Below the pieces are notes generated by a model. That model saw nothing but the letters and a program-made list of their open reading frames with translations. It was not told the DNA's origin and did not search any database. From NCBI GenBank assembly GCA_030045215.1, contig JASIBJ010000307.1, forward strand, positions 1 through 27,272: DNA of 27,272 nucleotides. Reading direction: 5' to 3'. The DNA comes from Streptosporangiaceae bacterium. Its GTDB lineage: Bacteria; Actinomycetota; Actinomycetes; Streptosporangiales; Streptosporangiaceae. The translations under genes were made by a program, and so were the position numbers. Shown here piece after piece: positions 15,390 through 23,688 of the stretch. Positions within the stretch are counted from its first letter, which is position 1. Every line of letters begins with the position of its first letter.

Positions 15390-15419
15390 ATACTAATTCG
15401 CATAGTAAAAGATTGGCAA
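15390..15419 (-). promoter_or_regulatory. Candidate sigma-70-type promoter of the P450 gene
   Basis: On the minus strand a TTGCCA -35 (15414-15419) and TAGTAT -10 (15390-15395) are separated by 18 bp, within an unusually AT-rich stretch. Transcription would begin near 15383 and give a leader of about 120 nt. Two copies of CAATTRCCG (15348-15356, 15369-15377) lie just downstream, 21 nt apart. Confidence 0.4.
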
Positions 15420-15443
15420 GAAATTGTTTGTCCGCCGGTAAAC

Positions 15444-15468
15444 CGCCGCGTCTTCTGCGGCGTCTTTT
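15444..15468 (+). terminator. Rho-independent-like terminator on the plus strand
   Basis: CGCCGC (15444-15449), a 7-nt loop GTCTTCT, GCGGCG (15457-15462), then TCTTTT form a textbook stem plus T-run reading rightward. No plus-strand gene precedes it after dapB, so its transcript is unexplained. In the minus orientation it could help end the permease operon, although that side lacks a good U-run. Confidence 0.55.
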
Positions 15469-15518
15469 AATTGGAACTCGAATCGGACCCCTCAATACCG
15501 CTGCGAGATGGTGCTAGG

Positions 15519-16460
15519 TCAATGACTGCTGGCCGCCCTCAAGCGCACGTCAATGGTGTCCCGCAAGCCCTCGCCGATGAAGTTGAAGCCAACAACCACC
15601 GCGACGATGCAGATTCCAGCAGGCCAAATCTGCCACCAGTATCCGGCAAACATGTAGCTGACACCATTGGCGAGCATGCTCCCCCAATTCGCGGCCGGCG
15701 GCGGTATGCCCAGGCCGAGGAAGCTCAGCGCTGCCACCGTCAGAACTGCATCCGCGACCTGGAAAGTCGCGTTCACGACGACGGTGCCGAAAACATTGGG
15801 GATTAGGTGCTTGATCACAATCCGTGCTCCAGCGGCCCCTTGGGCTCTCGAAGCCTCAACAAAGGGACGCTCCCTCAGGCTGAGCACCTCAGCCCGCACC
15901 AGCCTTGAGGGAACGAGCCAGGCAAGCGCGGTAATCACGAAGATCAGCACGAACACCGAGGGATGCAGGACCGAGTTCAAGAAGATCAACAGAAAGATCC
16001 CGGGAATGGCCAGCGCAGCGTCCACGATACGCATCATCAAATTGTCCACGCCAGGCCGGCTCAGGCCAGCCACACAGCCCCAGAGCATTCCGATGCTAGT
16101 AGCCAGCACTGCGACAGCGAGAGCAACAAACAGGGTGATCTGGCCGCCAGCCATCAGCCGGCCCAGCTCGTCGTACCCGGTCGAGTCCGTGCCCAGCAGA
16201 TGCTGGCCGCTCGGCGGCTGGTTGGCTATCGCAATGTTAGTCGCAATCTGATTCGTGTGGTAGAAGAGCGGTCCGACAAAACAGAAGAGCAAGAATCCAA
16301 CGACAATGACGAGCCCGGCGAGAGCGAGGCGATTCTGGCGGAAGACAATCAGTATTGCCTTCGCCAGCGAGGTACTCCTGACCCCGCTATCGTCCGCAAT
16401 GATTTCGAGTTCTGAGACGCTCACTGATCCGTGCCCGCTTGGCTGCTCATTGAGGATCAT
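15519..16460 (-). CDS. ABC transporter permease, DppC/OppC type
   Basis: This 313-aa inner-membrane permease belongs to the peptide/nickel-type (DppC-like) family. There is a cytoplasmic N-terminal extension, a first transmembrane helix (about 40-62), a periplasmic loop with HLLGTDSTGYDELGRLMAGG, then five more helices. The EAA coupling loop that contacts the ATPase is EASRAQGAAGARIVIKHLIP. The C-terminus ends in the family signature FNFIGEGLRDTIDVRL. The ATG at 16460 overlaps the DppB-type stop by 4 nt (ATGA), so the two permeases are coupled. Codon use is less GC-extreme than in the ATPase gene across the divergent spacer. The matching ATPases lie on the opposite strand at 19852. Confidence 0.94.
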   Translation of the reverse strand: MILNEQPSGHGSVSVSELEIIADDSGVRSTSLAKAILIVFRQNRLALAGLVIVVGFLLFCFVGPLFYHTNQIATNIAIANQPPSGQHLLGTDSTGYDELGRLMAGGQITLFVALAVAVLATSIGMLWGCVAGLSRPGVDNLMMRIVDAALAIPGIFLLIFLNSVLHPSVFVLIFVITALAWLVPSRLVRAEVLSLRERPFVEASRAQGAAGARIVIKHLIPNVFGTVVVNATFQVADAVLTVAALSFLGLGIPPPAANWGSMLANGVSYMFAGYWWQIWPAGICIVAVVVGFNFIGEGLRDTIDVRLRAASSH

Positions 16461-17398
16461 TGGTACCGGACCCTAGGGTCGACAATGCCGTAGAGAACGT
16501 CGGCCAGCAGGGATCCCAGGACGACTCCCAGGCCCACCACCAGGCTGGTGCCCAGCATCACTGGGAAGTCCTCGGTCTGGGCCGCATTCCAGAAGAGCAG
16601 GCCCATGCCCGGATAGTTGAAGAGCGACTCGACGATCAGGGCGCCGCTCAGGATGCCGGGCAAGCTCAGCCCCACCAGCGTGATGACCGGTAGCAGGGCG
16701 TTGCGAAGCACATGCCGGAAGAGGACGCGAAGGGTTGACCCCCCTTTCGCTCTCGCCGTGCGCACGTAGTCCTCAGCCAGATTGTCGAGCGATGCCGAAC
16801 GCATGTACCGGCTGAACAGGGCCACCGTGATCAGCGTGAGAGTTGCTACTGGCAGGACCAGATTCGGAAGCTGGGTGAGCAGCGAGGCCGTTGCCGTGGG
16901 CCCCGTGGACGGGAAGATCGGGAAGACATCGCTGAACACAATGATCAGCACCAGCCCGAGGAAGAAGCTGGGCATCGAATAGAAGATGAAGGCGAATCCC
17001 GTCACTGCGTAGTCCACCGCCGAGTTGCGCCTGACGGCTTGGATCAGACCCAGCGGGACGGCAATGCCGATGGCTATGACCGTGGCCGACCCGGTCAACA
17101 CCAGGGTCCGGGGGATGTTTTCGGCGAGCAGCGAGTCGACGCTCTGATTGAGCTTGTAGGAGAAGCCCAGGTTCCCCCGGAGTACCTGAGAAATCCACAC
17201 CACGTACTGGATCGGCAGCGGCTGATTCAGCCCGTACTCGTCATTGAACGCCTTGATGGATGCGGGGTTCGCCCGCACGCCCAAGCTTGCCCGGGCCGGG
17301 CCACCAGGAAGGAGGTGGAGAAGCAGGAACACGATGAGGGACACAAAAAACAGAACGATCAGTGCCTGGAGAGCCCGTCGGGTCAGGTATGCCGTCAT
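16457..17398 (-). CDS. ABC transporter permease, DppB/OppB type
   Basis: This 313-aa permease is the DppB-like partner. It has the N-terminal helix (YLTRRALQALIVLFFVSLIV), the LLHLLPGGPA motif, YGLNQPLPIQYVVW, a typical RGNLGFSYKLNQSV loop, and the EAA-loop equivalent DYVRTARAKGGSTLRVLFRH. It ends in YGIVDPRVRYQ, as is usual for the family. The start is the ATG at 17398, which follows GGAGAAGG at a 6-nt gap; the open frame upstream is not membrane-like. It forms the channel with the DppC-type subunit to move a substrate delivered by the binding protein encoded upstream. The 233-bp gap before it contains a large perfect palindrome that may set the ratio of binding protein to permease. Confidence 0.94.
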   Translation of the reverse strand: MTAYLTRRALQALIVLFFVSLIVFLLLHLLPGGPARASLGVRANPASIKAFNDEYGLNQPLPIQYVVWISQVLRGNLGFSYKLNQSVDSLLAENIPRTLVLTGSATVIAIGIAVPLGLIQAVRRNSAVDYAVTGFAFIFYSMPSFFLGLVLIIVFSDVFPIFPSTGPTATASLLTQLPNLVLPVATLTLITVALFSRYMRSASLDNLAEDYVRTARAKGGSTLRVLFRHVLRNALLPVITLVGLSLPGILSGALIVESLFNYPGMGLLFWNAAQTEDFPVMLGTSLVVGLGVVLGSLLADVLYGIVDPRVRYQ

Positions 17399-17575
17399 TC
17401 TCAGCCTTCTCCGCGCCCGGACGCTGCTCGCATTGACCTCATCTTTGGCGGTGCAAGTCGCGGGCCGGCCGGCTGGATACCGATGCCACCTGCCCGGCAC
17501 CGGTATCCGCCAGCACCCCCTGGCCCGCTTGCTGCCGCCCGCCGAGCCGCTCAGCCGGCAGCGATCTCGGCGCTG

Positions 17576-17604
17576 GCCGTGCGGACCACAGTGGTCCGCA
17601 CGGC
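17576..17604. repeat. 29-bp palindrome between binding-protein and permease genes
   Basis: Arms GCCGTGCGGACCAC (17576-17589) and GTGGTCCGCACGGC (17591-17604) are perfect, centred on A17590; pairing extends a few more bases outward with one bulged G. It lies 28 nt after the binding-protein stop. It could be an intercistronic mRNA hairpin, partial terminator or operator. Confidence 0.6.
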
Positions 17605-17631
17605 AGCGTCATACCTGGTTCCCGGCAGCGC

Positions 17632-19440
17632 TCACGACGACCAGGTCCAGTCCTGCGGGTACAGATTCAGGTTCGGGTCTTGAGGCAATGCCCCGTGAAG
17701 ATGCGGGCTGATGACCGAGATTTGGTAGGCGTAGCTAGGCTCCCAGAGGAACGGCATCTGCTGGGCGGCATACTCGGCCAGGTTCTGAGTAGCCTGGACT
17801 GACCCGCTGACGTAGGTCTGTTCGATCAGCTGATCCATCTTGGGGTCGCTGTAGCCTCCGACGTTATTCGCCGAGTCCGTGCCGAACCATGGGCTGGGCG
17901 CGGGCAGGTACTGGGGCGAGTAGGTCGCTGTCGACCCAGGCTCCCCGATGTTGGCGATTTCCCAGCCGCAGCCCGCGCCGCCGTTCGAGCACGGCTCGAG
18001 GGTGGCGAAGATGGCGGACTGCGACTTCTGCTGAATGGCCACGCTGATGCCGGCGCTTCTCCAGGCGGAGGTCATGTCCTCTACCTCAGCCAGGAACGGC
18101 GAGGAGCCCGTGGAAACCTCCTGCGTCATGACCAGCTTGGCTCCCGCGGCGATCCCGGCGCCGCACTGCGTCGGCCCGGTTCCGGGCTTGGCGCAGGTGT
18201 CGGTGCCGTTGGGCACGACCGTCCAGCCGTGGGCCTTCAGCAGCGACACCGCGTGGCTCACGCTGTACGGATACGGGTTCTGCTGCAGTTCGCTGGACAG
18301 GAAGGAGGTCTTGGGCGTCTGGGGAATTGGCCCGTAGGTCGGGAACGAGAAGCCATGCCAGATGTCCTGAGAAATCTGCGGCTGGTTGATCAGCGACTGC
18401 AGGGCCTGGCGAATGTAGAGCTGCTTGAGGAACGGGCCCGCCGCCGGGCTTGTGTAGTTCAGCAGGATGCCGTTGAAGCCGTAGTCAGTCCAATCGTTCA
18501 CCGTGTACCCGCGGCTAGTGAAGTAGCTGGCCTGGGAGGAGTCCTCTGGCGGCAGGTAGCCGTAGTCGACCTGGCCCGACCGGAGAGCATCAAACTCGGC
18601 GCTGGTACTGGTGAACGGGAGTTCCTCGAACTTCGCGATCTTGGGCTTGTCCGGTCCGGTGTAGGCCTTGTTGGGCACGAACGTGGAGGCGCCGGTCACG
18701 GTCGAGAAACCGCTGAGCTTCCACGGTCCGTCGACCATCTGCCAGAGCGGATTGGTGGTGTAGGTGCCCTCCTGGGTGGCCTCGCTGTTCATGAACTTCC
18801 AGACCGCCTTGGCCCCAGCCGCGGTGGTGTCGTAATTGCCGACGGGAGACGATGCCGAGGTCTTGTCCCACACAGCCTGCGGGATCGGCACGATCTCACT
18901 GAGCTCGTCGTAGAGCACCCAGAGTTGGCTGTAGGCCTTATTGAAGGTGATGCTGAACTGATAAGGGGTGGACGTCGGGTAGCTCTCGCTCACCAGATCG
19001 TCAGGAATGCTCCCCGGGCTGTATCCCAGGTACTCGCCCTTCTCCGCCTTCAGGAGGTTGATCCAGAACTCGACGTCGCGGTTGGTCACCGGCTTCCCGT
19101 TGGACCACGTGAACTTGCGGTTCAGGGTAACGGTGACGGTCTTCCCGCCGTTGGAGAAGGTCGGGGGACCCGCCATGCTCTGCTGATAGTTGATGTTCAC
19201 GGTTCCGTTGATGCCGAACCAGTAAAGCGGCCGCCACATGAACGGGCTGAACTGGAACAGGTCCACATTGTTCGAGACGGGTCCGCTCACGAACGGCGAT
19301 ATGTAGGTGGGGATGGTACCGGCCGGCAGTGCGAAGGTGACCGTGGCGCCGTTTCCCCCCGATGACCCTGATGTCGCATTTGCGCATCCGGCCGCCAGAA
19401 GCGCAACGGATGCCGCGATTGCGATCGCCCATCGTCTCAT
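17632..19440 (-). CDS. ABC transporter solute-binding lipoprotein (SBP family 5)
   Basis: This 602-aa family-5 extracellular solute-binding protein is of the DppA/OppA type. A lipoprotein signal peptide (RRWAIAIAASVALLAAGC) places the lipidated Cys at residue 19, followed by a Ser/Gly-rich linker. Family-like stretches include VTVTLNRKFTWSNGKPVTNR, FNKAYSQLWVLYDELSE, LRSGQVDYGYLPP and IRQALQSLINQPQISQDIW, with NVGGYSDPKMDQLIEQ near the end. Such proteins capture peptides, nickel complexes, opines, glycosides or other solutes; no ligand can be inferred. The ATG at 19440 has GGGAGGA about 12 nt upstream, and the signal peptide begins there. It is the first gene of the minus-strand arm and divergent from the ATPase gene. 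Confidence 0.94.
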   Translation of the reverse strand: MRRWAIAIAASVALLAAGCANATSGSSGGNGATVTFALPAGTIPTYISPFVSGPVSNNVDLFQFSPFMWRPLYWFGINGTVNINYQQSMAGPPTFSNGGKTVTVTLNRKFTWSNGKPVTNRDVEFWINLLKAEKGEYLGYSPGSIPDDLVSESYPTSTPYQFSITFNKAYSQLWVLYDELSEIVPIPQAVWDKTSASSPVGNYDTTAAGAKAVWKFMNSEATQEGTYTTNPLWQMVDGPWKLSGFSTVTGASTFVPNKAYTGPDKPKIAKFEELPFTSTSAEFDALRSGQVDYGYLPPEDSSQASYFTSRGYTVNDWTDYGFNGILLNYTSPAAGPFLKQLYIRQALQSLINQPQISQDIWHGFSFPTYGPIPQTPKTSFLSSELQQNPYPYSVSHAVSLLKAHGWTVVPNGTDTCAKPGTGPTQCGAGIAAGAKLVMTQEVSTGSSPFLAEVEDMTSAWRSAGISVAIQQKSQSAIFATLEPCSNGGAGCGWEIANIGEPGSTATYSPQYLPAPSPWFGTDSANNVGGYSDPKMDQLIEQTYVSGSVQATQNLAEYAAQQMPFLWEPSYAYQISVISPHLHGALPQDPNLNLYPQDWTWSS

Positions 19441-19554
19441 GATTGTGCAGTCCTCCCTATTGGACGGCCGGAGGCCGGCGTCGTGGAGACGCAAGCACTC
19501 GCGGTCGTTCCTGGTAACGCAAGACCGATGGCCAGGACCTGGCTATGCCTCGAT

Positions 19555-19572
19555 ATGCGCCCACGGGCGCAT
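19555..19572. repeat. 8-bp-arm inverted repeat in the binding-protein leader
   Basis: ATGCGCCC (19555-19562) and GGGCGCAT (19565-19572) flank AC. It lies 115 bp upstream of the binding-protein start and would be in the 5' leader if transcription starts near the palindrome at 19664. A longer-range pair, CGATATG (19551-19557) and CATATCG (19618-19624), surrounds it. Confidence 0.35.
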
Positions 19573-19663
19573 CGTCTAGGCGGTCTGATAGGGGCCGCGC
19601 CGAAGCGTCCACTACCTCATATCGACTACTTCGTTGTACTTTGGGTTCTCTTATGTTCTCATT

Positions 19664-19684
19664 AGATGAACTGACAGTTCATCT
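19664..19684. promoter_or_regulatory. 21-bp perfect palindrome, candidate IclR operator
   Basis: AGATGAACT (19664-19672), GAC, AGTTCATCT (19676-19684) are perfectly symmetrical. On the minus strand the repeat falls between a weak TTGCGG and a good -10-like TCTAAT (19661-19666). This is where a repressor would block the binding-protein promoter. The nearest regulator gene is the IclR at 22107, co-oriented with the ATPase gene. Assignment to that IclR is inferred. Confidence 0.5.
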
Positions 19685-19731
19685 GCCGCAAAGCATAGGA
19701 CCAGCCATTCCGAAGGGTCAAGAGTCACCGC

Positions 19732-19832
19732 GCTTTGCCCGGCGTCGCGAGCGTGCTCATGGGCCGCGCGGAGCCTTTTTCATCGGCGAGGGCTTGCGTG
19801 ACGCAGTCGAAGTTCGGCTGCAGCGGCGTTAA
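19732..19832 (+). pseudogene. Remnant of a DppC-type permease C-terminus
   Basis: Codons 19776-19829 read FFIGEGLRDAVEVRLQRR and end at TAA 19830-19832. This matches the invariant end of DppC-type permeases; the intact permease in this window ends FNFIGEGLRDTIDVRL. Just upstream, in a frame shifted by one or two nt, LPGVASVL (from about 19735) recalls the preceding family segment (…PGLAIVLTVLAFN…), so the fragment seems both truncated and frameshifted. It sits directly before the ATPase gene, as an intact dppC would. It is read as a deletion scar from a former permease-ATPase operon. Confidence 0.6.
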
Positions 19833-19851
19833 GACAGATATACGGAGAGAC

Positions 19852-22035
19852 ATGGCACCGCTGCTGGACATCCAGGACCTGCAGACTGAGATCAGGCTCC
19901 GTCATGCGACTGTGCACGCGCTGGACGGCGTGAGCCTGACCGTCGAGGCAGGCGAATGCCTAGGGATCGTGGGCGAGTCCGGCTCAGGGAAGACGATGAC
20001 GGCGTTGTCGATCATGCGGCTGCTGCCGCCGGGCGGGCGCATTATCGGCGGGAGCATCACAGTCGGGGATGTGGATATCGCGGCGCTGAATGACCGGGCG
20101 ATGCGGCGGATCCGCGGCAACGAGATCAGCATGATCTTCCAGGATCCGATGACGTCGCTGAACCCGACCGTGACGATCGGCGACCAGATCGCCGAAACCG
20201 TGATCTTGCACCGCGGGGCGGACAAGAAGACAGCGCTGGCTCGTGCGGTGGAAGTACTGGGCCTGGTGGGGATGCCACATCCGGCGGAGCGGGTGAGGAA
20301 CTACCCGCATCAGCTGTCGGGTGGTATGCGCCAGCGGGTGATGATCGCGATGGCGCTGGCGTGCGAGCCTAAGCTACTGATCGCGGATGAGCCGACGACG
20401 GCGCTTGACGTGACGATCCAGAAGCAGATTCTGGAACTGCTGGACGACCTGCGGCAGCGGCTGGGGATGGCGGTCATCCTGGTGACCCACGACCTGGGCG
20501 TGATCGCCGGGCGGGCTGACCGGGCTGTTGTCATGTACGCGGGGAAGGTGGTCGAGACCACGACCACCGCGCAGCTGTTCGGGAACCCGCGGCATCCGTA
20601 TACGCAGGCCCTGTTCGACTCGCTGCCGGAGAAGGCGGCCGAGGGGACGCGGCGGCTGTACAGCATTCCCGGCATGCCACCGGACCTGACGGCCCCGCCG
20701 CCGGCGTGCCGGTTCGCTCCGCGGTGCCGCTACGTGCAGGACAGCTGCCGCGCGAGCGAGCCCCTGCTGGAAGACGGTGGCGCTGGCCACCTGTACCGCT
20801 GTTTCTTCCCGGTCGGCCAGGACGAGGTCGGGTCTGCTGGCGCCGCGGCCGGGGCCCCGGCCGTCGGGACTGGCGGGGACGGTCCTTACCAGAAGAATGC
20901 CGGCCCGGACGGTGCTGGCCAGACCGGGGCGCCGGACGGGCAGGCGCCGGCCGATGGCGCGGTCACGGTCACGGTGCCGGTGCCGGCGCAGCGGGTGCCC
21001 GACGACGAGTACGTGCTGGTGGCAGAGCACCTGGAGAAGAAGTTCAGCGTCACCGGGAACGGCGTGCTGCAGCGCAAGATCGGGGAGGTCAGCGCCGTCG
21101 CTGACGTCAGCTTCTCGATCAGGACCGGGCAGACGTTCGGCCTGGTCGGGGAGTCTGGCTGCGGCAAGACGACACTGGGCCGGCTGATCGCGGGCCTGGA
21201 GATGGCCAGCGGCGGCTCCCTCGTCGTCGACGGCGAGGACTTCCTGCAGCTCAGCAAGCCCGAGCGCCGCCGCCGCAGCCGCAAGGTGCAGCTCATCTTC
21301 CAGGACTCCTATGCCTCCATGGACCCCCGGATGCGGGTCGGGGCGATCCTGCACGAGCCGCTGGCCATCCAGCACATCGGCACCCGCCGCGAGCAGGACG
21401 ACCAGATCGCCGCGATGCTGGACGAGATCGGGCTGCCTCGGGCAGCGGTCAACCGCTACCCGCACGAGTTCTCCGGCGGGCAGCGGCAGCGCCTCAGCCT
21501 GGCCCGGGCGCTCATCGTCCGGCCCAAGCTGATCGTCGCCGACGAGCCGGTGTCGGCGCTCGACGTCTCCATCCAGGCGCAGATCCTCAACCTGATGATG
21601 GACCTGCAGAAAGATCTCGGCGTCACCTACCTGTTCATCTCCCACGACCTGTCGGTAGTGCGGTACGTCTCCGACACCATCGGCGTCATGTACCTCGGCA
21701 AGATCGTCGAGGTCGGACCGGCCGACGAGGTCTACTACCGCCCGGTCCACCCCTACACCAAGGGGCTCATCGACGCCGTCCCCGTCGCCGACCCCGCCAC
21801 CGCGCGCCTGCGCGAGGACAAGGGCGTGGCCGGCGAGCTGCCGTCCGCGCTCAACCCGCCGTCCGGCTGCCGGTTCCGCACCCGCTGCCCGCGCGCCCAG
21901 CAACTGTGCGCCGAGCAAGAACCGCCGCTGCGCCCGTTCGATGAGCGGGGTCACCAGGCGGCCTGCCACTTCCCGCTGCGCGAGCCAGAGGGCCTTGCCC
22001 TCTCGGCGGCACCAGGGCGAGGCAGCGGAGATTGA
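19852..22035 (+). CDS. Fused double ABC ATPase, DppD-DppF type
   Basis: This single 727-aa protein carries both peptide-type transporter ATPases. Domain 1 has Walker A GESGSGKT (41-48), LSGGMRQR (155-162), Walker [13 protein letters not shown] (about 174-185) and a Cys cluster [14 protein letters not shown] (from 286). A Gly/Ala/Pro-rich linker follows (about 320-384). Domain 2 has GESGCGKT (from ~433), FSGGQRQR (about 540), [12 protein letters not shown], and a second cluster [14 protein letters not shown] (from ~673). The Cys clusters lie in the oligo/dipeptide C-terminal region, which binds an iron-sulfur cluster in some homologs. It energises the permeases encoded divergently. The ATG at 19852 follows GGAGAGA. 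Third codon positions shift from G-rich in domain 1 to C-rich in domain 2, suggesting separate origins. The stop overlaps an IclR TTG frame. Confidence 0.95.
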   Translation: MAPLLDIQDLQTEIRLRHATVHALDGVSLTVEAGECLGIVGESGSGKTMTALSIMRLLPPGGRIIGGSITVGDVDIAALNDRAMRRIRGNEISMIFQDPMTSLNPTVTIGDQIAETVILHRGADKKTALARAVEVLGLVGMPHPAERVRNYPHQLSGGMRQRVMIAMALACEPKLLIADEPTTALDVTIQKQILELLDDLRQRLGMAVILVTHDLGVIAGRADRAVVMYAGKVVETTTTAQLFGNPRHPYTQALFDSLPEKAAEGTRRLYSIPGMPPDLTAPPPACRFAPRCRYVQDSCRASEPLLEDGGAGHLYRCFFPVGQDEVGSAGAAAGAPAVGTGGDGPYQKNAGPDGAGQTGAPDGQAPADGAVTVTVPVPAQRVPDDEYVLVAEHLEKKFSVTGNGVLQRKIGEVSAVADVSFSIRTGQTFGLVGESGCGKTTLGRLIAGLEMASGGSLVVDGEDFLQLSKPERRRRSRKVQLIFQDSYASMDPRMRVGAILHEPLAIQHIGTRREQDDQIAAMLDEIGLPRAAVNRYPHEFSGGQRQRLSLARALIVRPKLIVADEPVSALDVSIQAQILNLMMDLQKDLGVTYLFISHDLSVVRYVSDTIGVMYLGKIVEVGPADEVYYRPVHPYTKGLIDAVPVADPATARLREDKGVAGELPSALNPPSGCRFRTRCPRAQQLCAEQEPPLRPFDERGHQAACHFPLREPEGLALSAAPGRGSGD

Positions 22036-22106
22036 GCAAGATCCGCGACGTGCCGCCGTCTGCGGCCGGGACCACGGCGGAGCCGCCCGGCGAGGCGGTC
22101 AATTCC

Positions 22107-22871
22107 ATGAGCGAGCGCTATGTGGTCCGGGCGGTTGACCGGGCCCTGAAAGTCCTCATCCTGCTCGCCCACACCCCGACCGGCATGGATGCGACTGCTC
22201 TTGCCCGCGGCGCGGAGCTGCACGTATCCACGGTCTTCCGGATACTGCAGACGCTGAAGCTACGGAATTTCGTCGTGGAGGGGCCGGGCAGCCTCTACCG
22301 GATCGGCCCGAAGGCCTTTGAGGTCGGGAGCTCATTTCTGCAAAGCGCTTCCCTGCAATCACAGGGCCAGGCCATGGTGGAGCGATTGTCGGAAGAGACC
22401 GGCGAAACCGCGAGTCTGGGAATCCTCGATTCCGACGAGGTCCTGTACCTGGCCATTGCGCACGGGCAGCGGGAACTCGGCATCCAGTCGAACGTGGGGA
22501 CGCGGCATCCGCTCTACTGCACGGCTCTCGGCAAGATCCTCATGGCCGACCTGGCCTGGGCCGACGCACACGATCTGCTGTCCCGGATCGAGCGCGCCCA
22601 GATGACCGTCAACACCATTGTCGACATCGACCGGTTGCGGAAAGAGCTGCGCACGGTTGCCCGTCAGGGCTATGCACTCGACGCCGAGGAGCGAACAATC
22701 GGCATCGGCGCTGTCGGCGCTCCGGTGCGCGATCACTCGGGCCGCGTTGTCGCGGCGATTAGTGCGGCGGGGCCTGCGTTTCGGATCCTCGGTCCTCATC
22801 ACGAATTCCTTATCTCCCAGGTAAGAAAACTGGCGGCCGAATTCTCAGCCGTTCTGGGCTACACGGCCTGA
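22107..22871 (+). CDS. IclR-family transcriptional regulator
   Basis: This 254-aa regulator has an N-terminal winged helix-turn-helix (RAVDRALKVLILLAHTP, then ATALARGAELHVSTVFRILQ with recognition around residues 38-50). The C-terminal IclR effector-binding domain includes GIQSNVGTRHPLYCTALGKI and GYALDAEERTIGIGAVGAPV, which are typical. The ATG at 22107 gives the normal family length; a TTG at 22032 overlapping the ATPase stop by 4 nt (TTGA) would add 25 residues and cannot be excluded. IclR proteins usually control adjacent catabolic genes in response to a pathway metabolite. Here it most likely governs both divergent transporter arms through the 21-bp palindrome at 19664, and it sits between the ATPase and SDR genes in the same operon. 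Confidence 0.92.
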   Translation: MSERYVVRAVDRALKVLILLAHTPTGMDATALARGAELHVSTVFRILQTLKLRNFVVEGPGSLYRIGPKAFEVGSSFLQSASLQSQGQAMVERLSEETGETASLGILDSDEVLYLAIAHGQRELGIQSNVGTRHPLYCTALGKILMADLAWADAHDLLSRIERAQMTVNTIVDIDRLRKELRTVARQGYALDAEERTIGIGAVGAPVRDHSGRVVAAISAAGPAFRILGPHHEFLISQVRKLAAEFSAVLGYTA

Positions 22872-22919
22872 ATCTCACCACCCACGACGAACGACCCGAC
22901 CTAAGCGAAGGAAGCGACT

Positions 22920-23678
22920 ATGGACCTGGGTCTGGCCGGCAGCAAGGCGTTCATCACCGGCGGCAGCCGCGGCATTGGCCTGGCCATCGCCAGGGCCCTA
23001 GCCGCCGAGGGTGCCGCCGTTGCCGTCTGCGGCCGCGACCCCGACACCCTGGCCGCGTGCGGCTTCCCGGCGGTACAGGCGGATGTCACGGACGCTGAGC
23101 AACTCGGTCGCGCGGTGGACGAGGCCGCACGCCAGCTCGGCGGACTGGATTTGGTGGTCGCCAACGCCGGGGGCGCATCGGGTGGCGGGCTGCTGACATC
23201 GACGCCGCAGGACTGGCAGGACACGTTCGAGCTCAACGTGCTCCACGCCGCCCATGCGATCCGCAGCGCCGTGCCGCACTTCGAGCGCAGCGGGGGCGGG
23301 ACCGCGCTGATCATCTCGTCCATCACGGGTTGGAAGTCGGGGCCAAAGTCGTCCTACGGCGCGGCGAAGGCCGCCGAGATCCACCTCGCTGCCGCACTCG
23401 CCCAGGAACTCGGCTCGCGCAACATCCGGGTCAACGCCCTCAGCCCGGGCTCGGTGCTGTTTTCCGGCGGCGGCTGGGATGAGTTCCGGATCGGGCAGCC
23501 GGACCGGTTCGCCGCGTTTGCGACCGGCGATTTCCCGCGCGGCCGGCTGGTCGAGCTGGACGAGGTCGCCGACACTGCCTGCTTCTTGCTCTCCCCGAGG
23601 GCCAGCGGGATCAGCGGCGCCAACATCTGCGTCGACGCCGCTCAGGACCACCCCGGCGCGGGCCGGTTCTTCCCGTGA
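22920..23678 (+). CDS. SDR-family oxidoreductase (FabG-like)
   Basis: This 252-aa classical short-chain dehydrogenase has TGGSRGIG (13-20), NAGG (82-85), active-site Ser133/134 and the catalytic Tyr146/Lys150 in SSYGAAK. The NIRVNALSPGSV segment after the active site is typical of FabG-like members. Its GRD at the end of beta-2, with Arg rather than an acidic residue, favours NADP(H), though this is only indicative. The ATG at 22920 follows GAAGGAAG. It lies 48 nt after the IclR gene and is probably the last gene of the ATPase-IclR-SDR operon, so it likely oxidises or reduces the imported compound or a product of it. It is convergent with the dehydratase gene, 10 nt away. Confidence 0.92.
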   Translation: MDLGLAGSKAFITGGSRGIGLAIARALAAEGAAVAVCGRDPDTLAACGFPAVQADVTDAEQLGRAVDEAARQLGGLDLVVANAGGASGGGLLTSTPQDWQDTFELNVLHAAHAIRSAVPHFERSGGGTALIISSITGWKSGPKSSYGAAKAAEIHLAAALAQELGSRNIRVNALSPGSVLFSGGGWDEFRIGQPDRFAAFATGDFPRGRLVELDEVADTACFLLSPRASGISGANICVDAAQDHPGAGRFFP

Positions 23679-23688
23679 TCCCGCTGGG

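Larger units (their letters stand above)
19441..19851. other. Divergent regulatory region of the ABC locus
   Basis: This 411-bp spacer carries no intact gene. From left to right it holds the binding-protein leader with an ATGCGCCC/GGGCGCAT hairpin (19555-19572), an AT-rich promoter-like stretch (about 19620-19700) with a 21-bp palindrome, a remnant of a DppC permease C-terminus, and the ATPase Shine-Dalgarno GGAG (19844-19847). Confidence 0.6.

Noticed and set aside
18229..19365. Long open frame antisense to the solute-binding protein
   Set aside because: Arg/Val/Gly-rich shadow with no family features; the minus-strand reading has a lipobox and family-5 motifs.
20374..21969. Long open frame (over 500 codons) antisense to the fused ATPase
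   Set aside because: It is a by-product of the GC-rich codon pattern; it has no recognisable motif and the plus strand has complete ABC ATPase motifs.
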